A stretch of 5,963 nucleotides of DNA, taken from positions 1 to 5,963 of the forward strand of contig JAHJRU010000093.1 of assembly GCA_018830745.1 (NCBI GenBank), given 5' to 3'. Shown here one piece after another: positions 5,184 to 5,963 of the stretch. The stretch is from Chloroflexota bacterium (lineage in GTDB: Bacteria > Chloroflexota > Dehalococcoidia > Dehalococcoidales > JAHJRU01). The notes beneath the pieces were generated by a model. That model was not told where the DNA came from. It did no database searches and worked only from the letters and a program-made list of their open reading frames with translations. The translations under genes and the position numbers were made by a program. The first letter of the stretch is position 1; every line of letters starts with the position of its first letter.

Positions 5184-5600
5184 ATGGTAAAAGCACGTTT
5201 ACCCGATGCAAATAAACGTCAATGCATCATGGTTGTGGATGATGACCTGGAGATAAGGGAATTAATTTCCCGCACCCTTGAGCTGGAGGGTTATGACGTT
5301 GCCACTGCTTCCGATGGTAATGCAGCCCTATCCGTAATGCAAGAACAAAGTCTAGACTTACTTATTCTGGACATAGTAATGCCTCAGCTTGATGGTTTCC
5401 AACTTCTTAAACTTATACGGCAGCACTCCAACATACCGGTCATTGTGCTCACTGCCAGGTGCGAGGCAATGATATTGGAGGAATCTGTAGCTCTGGGTGC
5501 GGATGGCTATTTAAGAAAGCCGTTTCGCCCCCGGGAGCTGGCGATGCTCGTTCGTACCAACCTGAGGCGTGGCCTTGTAGCGGAACCGGTTAAGATGTAG
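5184..5600 (+). CDS. Single-domain response regulator (CheY-like receiver, no output domain)
   Basis: This 138-residue protein is a cytoplasmic phospho-receiver. It has the complete active site: acidic DDD (19-21), phospho-acceptor Asp63 in LDIVMP, switch Thr90 in VLTA, Tyr109, and Lys112 in RKPF. The sequence style (DGFQLLKLIRQ, GADGYLRKPFRPRELAMLVRTNLRR) is that of OmpR/PhoB-type receivers, but the protein stops about 10 residues after the domain, where a linker and winged helix would normally begin. It therefore acts through protein contacts, or is a truncated OmpR-type regulator; no DNA-binding remnant is seen downstream. The ATG at 5184 has only GAAGG two bases upstream and AGGAAGG further away; the first 12 residues are a non-conserved leader. 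It follows the 81-residue protein by 20 bases and overlaps the convergent zinc-ribbon gene by 11 bases. No histidine kinase is in the window. Confidence 0.92.
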   Translation: MVKARLPDANKRQCIMVVDDDLEIRELISRTLELEGYDVATASDGNAALSVMQEQSLDLLILDIVMPQLDGFQLLKLIRQHSNIPVIVLTARCEAMILEESVALGADGYLRKPFRPRELAMLVRTNLRRGLVAEPVKM

Positions 5601-5835
5601 TATTTTCGGCGGACAAGCCGAAATTGTCGTTCAAACACTTTCTGAGGTTTTGCAGGGATACGTCCCAACTCTTGAAACCACGTTCGATATGCTCTATCTC
5701 AGCATCTGCATTGGTGGCTTGGCAGTTGGGGCAAACGACAACTCCGCCCCTGAGTAGCTGGTAGATACCGACCCGGAAGCGCTCGTTACACTCGGGGCAG
5801 GGAAAGTGAATTGTAACATTCTCTATTTCGTGCAT
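5590..5835 (-). CDS. Small zinc-ribbon protein
   Basis: This 81-residue protein has one treble-clef or ribbon-like zinc site: CPEC (Cys13, Cys16) and CPNC (Cys35, Cys38), the usual CxxC-x18-CxxC spacing of a zinc ribbon. The intervening segment 'RFRVGIYQLLRGGVVVCPNC' is typical of ribbon folds that bind nucleic acid or protein. The C-terminal half is charged and probably helical. The function is unknown. A strong GGAGGAG lies just upstream of the ATG at 5833-5835, which supports the start. The 3' end overlaps the response regulator by 11 bases in convergent orientation. Confidence 0.8.
   Translation of the reverse strand: MHEIENVTIHFPCPECNERFRVGIYQLLRGGVVVCPNCQATNADAEIEHIERGFKSWDVSLQNLRKCLNDNFGLSAENTTS
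5604..5623. terminator. Hairpin at the convergent gene ends, possible weak terminator
   Basis: TTTCGGC (5604-5610) and GCCGAAA (5617-5623) form a 7-bp stem with a six-base loop, four bases after the response regulator stop and inside the last codons of the zinc-ribbon gene. On the plus strand it is followed by TTGTCGTT, only moderately T-rich. It may end response regulator transcripts, but termination strength is doubtful. Confidence 0.35.
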
Positions 5836-5919
5836 ACTGGCTCCTCCAGGCTGTTCATCTTCTTTGAATCTCTGATGGGTTTTATCCCTTTTGCCACTAC
5901 ATTAATTTAAACAGGTGAT

Positions 5920-5955
5920 CATAAAGATAGGCATAAAAGTCATAAAGAATTTATG
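5920..5955. repeat. Short CATAAA-type repeats upstream of the zinc-ribbon gene
   Basis: CATAAAG (5920-5926), CATAAAA (5932-5938) and CATAAAG (5941-5947) recur at 12- and 9-base steps, with an inverted TTTATG at 5950-5955. They lie 85-120 bases upstream of the zinc-ribbon start, where a promoter or regulator site could be. A+T-rich intergenic DNA often makes such repeats by chance. The rest of 5836-5963 holds the ribosome site and no gene. Confidence 0.3.
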
Positions 5956-5963
5956 AAGATTTC

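Noticed and set aside
1..5963. CRISPR array, insertion sequence or integrase gene
   Set aside because: No regularly spaced repeats, no terminal inverted repeats with a transposase, and no recombinase motifs in any frame.

Overview
The window is bacterial chromosomal DNA. Most of it is close to 50% G+C with compact gene spacing and recognisable Shine-Dalgarno sites. A central stretch (about 2200-3400) is much more A+T-rich, near one third G+C in the lines I counted by hand. The hom neighbourhood and gene style fit a member of the Chloroflexota (Dehalococcoidia-like), but nothing here proves the taxon. Nothing in the window was compared with a database; family names rest on motifs read by eye.

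Layout. (1) Positions 1-1888, minus strand: a two-gene operon encodes a membrane-anchored SurA/PrsA-type foldase with two parvulin-like domains, then homoserine dehydrogenase (hom), which runs off the left edge. The two genes overlap by four bases (ATGA), and a good sigma-70-type promoter precedes the first. (2) Positions 2011-2197, plus strand: a promoter, a complete tRNA-Pro(GGG) with encoded CCA, and a strong terminator-like hairpin. (3) Positions 2109-3450: an A+T-rich insert holding one gene for a four-helix membrane protein I do not recognise. A 13-bp perfect direct repeat brackets it; one copy is the anticodon loop and 3' anticodon stem of the tRNA, the other lies just past the gene's terminator. 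This looks like a tiny tRNA-integrated island or the remnant of one, with no integrase in the window. (4) Positions 3561-4466: a ten-helix EamA/DMT-family transporter. (5) Positions 4496-4690: a short reading frame that looks like the truncated start of a DUF2284-type cysteine-rich protein. (6) Positions 4918-5600: a probable two-gene unit of an unrecognised 81-residue protein followed by a receiver-only response regulator. (7) Positions 5590-5835, minus strand: a small zinc-ribbon protein convergent with, and overlapping, the response regulator.

How they work together. The foldase and hom are co-transcribed and probably translationally coupled although their functions look unrelated. The 81-residue protein and the orphan receiver probably act together in signalling, but no histidine kinase or output domain is present. 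The most unusual feature is the single-gene, tRNA-bracketed island carrying the four-helix membrane protein, whose promoter sits so close to the start codon that the mRNA may be leaderless.
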